Shown one piece after another: positions 60,569 through 64,000 of a stretch of DNA of 64,000 nt (positions are counted from its first letter, which is position 1; every line of letters begins with the position of its first letter). The notes beneath the pieces were generated by a model. That model was not told the origin of the DNA. It ran no database searches and was given only the letters and a program-made list of their open reading frames with translations. Both the position numbers and the translations under genes were made by a program. Origin of the DNA: Streptomyces clavifer (GTDB lineage Bacteria; Actinomycetota; Actinomycetes; Streptomycetales; Streptomycetaceae); NCBI GenBank assembly GCA_014651175.1, contig BMWJ01000003.1, forward strand, positions 496,001 through 560,000. Reading direction: 5' to 3'.

Positions 60569-60754
60569 GTCCATCCTTCCTGCGCGTCCGGATGTCCCGC
60601 CCGTCGCTTGCCGTGCGACGTGTGTCACCGCTGCCCCTGCTGAGGTCAAGTATTCCTCCCATGGCCGCATATCGTCGCCCGCAACAGGTGTGACCTGCGG
60701 TTTCCCATGCCGTGTTGACGGCGGCACGACCTGGTGCGAGCGTGGTGAATCCTG

Positions 60755-61717
60755 ATGGCCGCTCCCGTGATCCTCGTCCTGGACGCCGCCCCGTCACCGC
60801 GCCTCGGCCGGCTGACCGGGCAGGCCCGCATCGTGTACACCGACGAGCGGAGCCTCGCCGAGCGGCTGCCCGAAGCGGACGTGCTGCTGGTCTGGGACTT
60901 CACCTCCGACGCGGTCCGCGCGGCCTGGCCGGACGACGGGCCGCGGCCCCGATGGGTGCACACGGCGAGTGCGGGGGTGGACCGGCTGCTCTGCCCCGGG
61001 CTCGCCGCCTCGCACGGCACCGTGGTCACCAACGCCCGGGGCGTCTTCGAGCTGCCGCTCGCCGAATACGTGGCGGGACTGGTGCTCGCCTTCGCCAAGG
61101 ACCTGCCGCTGACGCTGGAGCTCCAGCGTCAGCGGCTCTGGCGCCACCGGGAGACCCGGCAGCTCGCCGGCAGCCGCGCGGTCGTCGTCGGCGCGGGGCC
61201 GATCGGCCGGGAGATCATGCGGCTGCTGCACGGCCTCGGCGTCCAGGTGGCACTCGTGGGGCGCACGGCACGCCGCACGATCCACGGCCCCGAGGACCTG
61301 GACCGGCTGGCGGCCGGTGCCGACTGGGTGATCTGCGCGGCCCCGCTGACGGAGTCGACGCGCGCGATGTTCGACGCGCGCTTCTTCGGCCTGCTCCAGC
61401 CGTACGCCCGGTTCATCAACGTGGGCCGCGGGCCGGTGGTGGTCGAGGACGATCTGGCAGAGGCCCTGCGCAGGCGCTGGATCGCGGGCGCCGCGCTCGA
61501 CGTGTACCAGGAGGAACCGCTGAGTCCGGACAGCCCTCTGTGGACCACCCCCGGCCTGCTGGTGTCCCCGCACATGAGCGGGGACACGGCCGGCTGGCGG
61601 GACCGGCTGGGCGAGCAGTTCGTTTCGATGTACGAGCAGTGGGCATCCGGACTGACGCTCCCCAACGTGGTGGACATACAGCGTGGTTACGTACCTTCAC
61701 CGGACATTCCCCTCTGA
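60755..61717 (+). CDS. D-2-hydroxyacid dehydrogenase
   Basis: This 320-residue NAD(P)-dependent enzyme has the N-terminal substrate domain, the Rossmann motif VVVGAGPIGREIMRLLHGLG (about 145-164) and the catalytic residues: Arg in FINVGRGPVV, Glu in ALDVYQEEPL, and His in LVSPHMSGD. It should reduce a 2-oxoacid to a D-2-hydroxyacid or the reverse. It is followed 210 bases later by the ehuB-like gene, and divergent from the racemase-fold gene. The substrate may relate to the imported compound. Confidence 0.88.
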   Translation: MAAPVILVLDAAPSPRLGRLTGQARIVYTDERSLAERLPEADVLLVWDFTSDAVRAAWPDDGPRPRWVHTASAGVDRLLCPGLAASHGTVVTNARGVFELPLAEYVAGLVLAFAKDLPLTLELQRQRLWRHRETRQLAGSRAVVVGAGPIGREIMRLLHGLGVQVALVGRTARRTIHGPEDLDRLAAGADWVICAAPLTESTRAMFDARFFGLLQPYARFINVGRGPVVVEDDLAEALRRRWIAGAALDVYQEEPLSPDSPLWTTPGLLVSPHMSGDTAGWRDRLGEQFVSMYEQWASGLTLPNVVDIQRGYVPSPDIPL

Positions 61718-61927
61718 CGTTCCCGCATAACGGCCAGTCATGGACCAAACGGACGGCGGCCATACGCCCCGCACCCGTCCGGTCGCCCTCCGCTCGCGAC
61801 GAGACACGGGAAGGTCACCCTCCGGCCACCGTTCGATTACATGGCAGCGCTTCCTGCATAGACGTACGGGATCGGGCAGGCACTCACCCTGTCCGGACTG
61901 CCCCACGCCTCCAGGAGATTGCGAACC

Positions 61928-62830
61928 ATGGCTGACTTCCCGAACCTGTCCCGCCGGGGTTTCCTCAACCGATCGGCAGCCGTGGGCGGACTGCTCGTCG
62001 TTCCCGGTCTGCTCACCGCCTGCAGCAAGACCGACGCCGGTGCGGCGAACGGCGAGGGCGCCCTCGACAAGCTCCGCAAACAGGGATTCGTCCGGGTCGC
62101 GTACGCCAACGAGGCCCCTTACGGCTACCTGGAGGGCAAGGAGCTGAAGGGCGAGGCCCCCACCCTGCACCGGGAGATCTTCAAGGCGCTCGGCGTCGAC
62201 GAGCTGAAGCCCACCCTCTCCGAGTGGGACGGCCTGATCCCCGGCCTGCAGGCCGGGAAGTACGACGTCGTCAGCGCGGGCATGGCCATCACCCCGGAGC
62301 GCTGCGCCAACGCCCTCTTCTCCGAGCCGGAGTTCATCTCCCCCACCGCGCTGATGGTCAGGAAGGGCAACCCGGAGAAGCTCACCGACCTGGCGTCCGC
62401 GAAGGCCGCCGGCGTCACCGTCGGCGTGATGTCCGGCGCGGTCGAGGGCTCGTACGCCGAGGGTGCGGGCATCCCCGAGGGGAAGATCAAGACGCTGCAG
62501 AAGCCGCAGGACGGCGCCGACGCGGTCAAGGGCGGCCGGATCGACGCGTTCCTGCTCACCGGCATCTCACTGCGCTGGCTGGCGAAGACCAACCCGGACA
62601 CCGAGGTCACCGAGGCCTTCGTGCCGGAGCTGGACGGGAAGCAGCAGTTCTCCCCGGGCGGAGCGGTCTTCCGCACGGGCAACGAGGACCTGCGGGACTC
62701 CTTCAACCGCGAGCTGAAGAAGATCGTCTCGGACAGGTCGCGCTATGTGGGCCTGCTGGAGGAGTACGGCTTCGGCGCGACGGAGATCCCGCCGGCCACC
62801 CTGAAGACCGCCGATCTGTGCAAGGGCTGA
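61928..62830 (+). CDS. ehuB: Ectoine/polar amino acid binding lipoprotein (EhuB-like)
   Basis: This 300-residue binding lipoprotein has a twin-arginine-type signal (SRRGFLNR) and lipobox LLTAC with Cys32 as the anchor. The mature region is a family 3 solute-binding fold (FVRVAYANEAPYGYLEG, GMAITPERCANALFSEP). Family 3 with this order of genes fits the ectoine/hydroxyectoine importer EhuABCD; a general polar amino acid importer is also possible. ATG 61928 follows AGGAGA at nine bases. Two permease genes follow. Confidence 0.8.
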   Translation: MADFPNLSRRGFLNRSAAVGGLLVVPGLLTACSKTDAGAANGEGALDKLRKQGFVRVAYANEAPYGYLEGKELKGEAPTLHREIFKALGVDELKPTLSEWDGLIPGLQAGKYDVVSAGMAITPERCANALFSEPEFISPTALMVRKGNPEKLTDLASAKAAGVTVGVMSGAVEGSYAEGAGIPEGKIKTLQKPQDGADAVKGGRIDAFLLTGISLRWLAKTNPDTEVTEAFVPELDGKQQFSPGGAVFRTGNEDLRDSFNRELKKIVSDRSRYVGLLEEYGFGATEIPPATLKTADLCKG

Positions 62831-62849
62831 CGGGGACGGACCACACCGT

Positions 62850-63584
62850 ATGAGCGACTTCCTCTCCACACTCGTCGACGAGTTCCCGCAGGTGAGAGCG
62901 GGGTTGTGGGTGACGCTCCAGGCCACCGTCCTGGGCTCCCTGCTCGCCCTGCTGCTGTCGTTCACCCTCGGCCTGATGGCGGGCAGCAAACTGCTCCTGG
63001 TGCGCGGGGTCTCCCGGACCGTCGTGGAGTTCTTCCGCGGCACCTCGCTCTACATCCAGTTGTTCTGGCTCTACTACGCGATGCCCCAGCTCACCGGGTA
63101 CGAACTGACGCCGGTGGTCTGCGGGGTCGTCGCCTTCGGCCTCAACTACGGTGCGTACGGCTCGGAGATCGTGCGCGGCGCGATCAACTCCGTGCCCCGC
63201 GCGCAGTACGAGGCGGCCGTGGCGCTGAACATGAGCCCCTTCCACCGGATGCGGAAGGTGATCCTGCCGCAGGCCTGGGTGCAGATGATCCCCTCCTTCA
63301 CCAACCTGCTGATCCAGCTGCTGAAGTGCACGCCCCTGCTGTGGCTGATCTCCGCGGCCGACCTGATGACGGTGGTCCAGCAGATCCGCGACCGCACCGG
63401 TGAGACCCTCACCGCTTACCTCACCCTGCTGGCCGCCTACTTCGTCCTCGCCTACGCCCTGACCCTGCTGATGAACCTGCTGGAGCGGAGCGCCAAGCGC
63501 CGGCTCGGGCTGCACACCGGTACCAGGAGCCTGCTCAGGACCCGCAGCGCGGAAGCCGCCACGACCGCCGGAGGTGCCCGGTGA
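62850..63584 (+). CDS. ehuC: Amino acid/ectoine ABC permease (EhuC-like)
   Basis: This 244-residue HisM/Q-type permease has about five transmembrane helices (VTLQATVLGSLLALLLSFTLG at the start), FFRGTSLYIQLFWLYYAMPQ, and the EAA loop YEAAVALNMSPFHRMRKVILPQA. It forms a heterodimer with the next permease. ATG 62850 is 19 bases after ehuB; its stop overlaps the next GTG by three bases. Confidence 0.85.
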   Translation: MSDFLSTLVDEFPQVRAGLWVTLQATVLGSLLALLLSFTLGLMAGSKLLLVRGVSRTVVEFFRGTSLYIQLFWLYYAMPQLTGYELTPVVCGVVAFGLNYGAYGSEIVRGAINSVPRAQYEAAVALNMSPFHRMRKVILPQAWVQMIPSFTNLLIQLLKCTPLLWLISAADLMTVVQQIRDRTGETLTAYLTLLAAYFVLAYALTLLMNLLERSAKRRLGLHTGTRSLLRTRSAEAATTAGGAR

Positions 63585-64000
63585 ACGCATTCGACTGGGA
63601 TGCCGTCGGGGAAGCCCTTCCCCTGCTGCTCGAAGGATTCCGGGTCACCCTCCTCGCGACCGTGCTCGGCACGCTCGTCGCGGCGGTGCTCGGGCTGGCC
63701 ATCGCGGTGGCCGGGCGGGCGCCGTCCCGCCTCGTCACGGTGCCCGTGAAGGCGGTGATGGAGTTCATCCGCTCCACCCCGCTGCTGGTCCAGCTCGTCG
63801 GCGCGGCGGCCCTCTTCACCTCCGTGGAGCCGCTGACCATCGGCATCGTGGTGCTGGGCGTCCACTACGCCACGTACACCTCCGAGGTGTACCGGGCCGG
63901 GATCGACGGTGTGCCCAAGGGCCAGTGGGAGGCCTGCCGGGCGCTCTCGCTGTCGCCCCGGCGGACCTGGCAGGCCGTGATCCTCCCGCAGGCGGTGCGC
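63581..64000 (+). CDS. ehuD: Second ABC permease (EhuD-like), 3' end outside the window
   Basis: The first 140 codons are visible from GTG 63581 (translating to MNAFDWDAVGEALPLLLEGF). It has an early transmembrane helix (VTLLATVLGTLVAAVLGLAIAV), FIRSTPLLVQLVG and part of the EAA loop (QWEACRALSLSPRRTWQAV). The end of the gene, and presumably the ATPase gene, lie beyond base 64000. The overlap with ehuC indicates coupling. Confidence 0.85.
   Translation, partial: MNAFDWDAVGEALPLLLEGFRVTLLATVLGTLVAAVLGLAIAVAGRAPSRLVTVPVKAVMEFIRSTPLLVQLVGAAALFTSVEPLTIGIVVLGVHYATYTSEVYRAGIDGVPKGQWEACRALSLSPRRTWQAVILPQAVR

Overview
The window reads as a piece of a Streptomyces chromosome. GC content is very high, third codon positions are almost all G or C, and GTG/TTG starts and leaderless-looking genes are common. 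Several loci are Streptomyces hallmarks: the desferrioxamine operon behind iron boxes, adpA with a single TTA codon followed by orn, the CebR-controlled cellobiose locus, and a BldD-network type GGDEF/EAL protein. From memory, the gene order (carboxylase operon, des, glmS, adpA, orn, ceb) matches the SCO2774-SCO2817 region of S. coelicolor. There is no CRISPR array, insertion sequence or prophage; this looks like core chromosome with small local peculiarities.

Layout. 1-4 kb: the end of an EccC/FtsK-type ATPase, a DUF5713 protein, a secreted I36-type inhibitor-like protein and an Asp23/Gls24 envelope protein. 4.4-10.5 kb: acyl-CoA dehydrogenase, TesB thioesterase, cation diffusion facilitator, a divergent pair (alpha/beta-hydrolase and WYL regulator) and a phosphatase-like protein. 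10.7-17.3 kb: an AccR-type TetR repressor divergent from a four-gene acyl-CoA carboxylase / HMG-CoA lyase / acyl-CoA dehydrogenase operon for branched-chain acyl-CoA breakdown, with two operator copies between them. 17.4-24.7 kb: iron-controlled desE and desABCD (desferrioxamine), with desF missing and a 1-kb gene-free spacer instead. 24.7-31.7 kb: DUF4429/SHOCT protein, small conserved protein, glmS, universal stress protein, adpA, orn, tRNA-His.

32-39.5 kb: cebR, an acetyltransferase, and bglC-cebG-cebF-cebE on the minus strand with three CebR operators and two strong intercistronic hairpins. 40-44 kb: a CBM2-GH18 chitinase with a 48-bp tandem repeat just past its stop, and a two-component system. 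44-48.5 kb: a membrane-anchored protein, a spermidine-synthase-like protein, a small protein divergent from a TPR regulator, and a histidine phosphatase. 48.6-54 kb: a PAP2-type membrane phosphatase followed by three overlapping genes (RecB/Cas4-like nuclease with a cysteine set, an unknown protein, an SF1 helicase). 54.3-58.6 kb: a primase/polymerase-like protein whose stop codon lies inside tRNA-Lys, an M6 metalloprotease ending in a perfect 25-bp inverted repeat, and a PAS-GGDEF-EAL protein. 58.6-64 kb: LLM oxidoreductase, a racemase-fold protein, a D-2-hydroxyacid dehydrogenase and an EhuBCD-like (ectoine/polar amino acid) importer running off the end.

The best candidate for an undescribed system is the three-gene nuclease/unknown/helicase set at 49.4-53.6 kb. 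It looks like the Dna2 layout (nuclease, beta-barrel, helicase) split into three coupled polypeptides. Other points worth following are an alpha/beta-hydrolase that has lost both expected catalytic residues, a racemase-fold protein without its cysteine pair, and several unusual hairpins.
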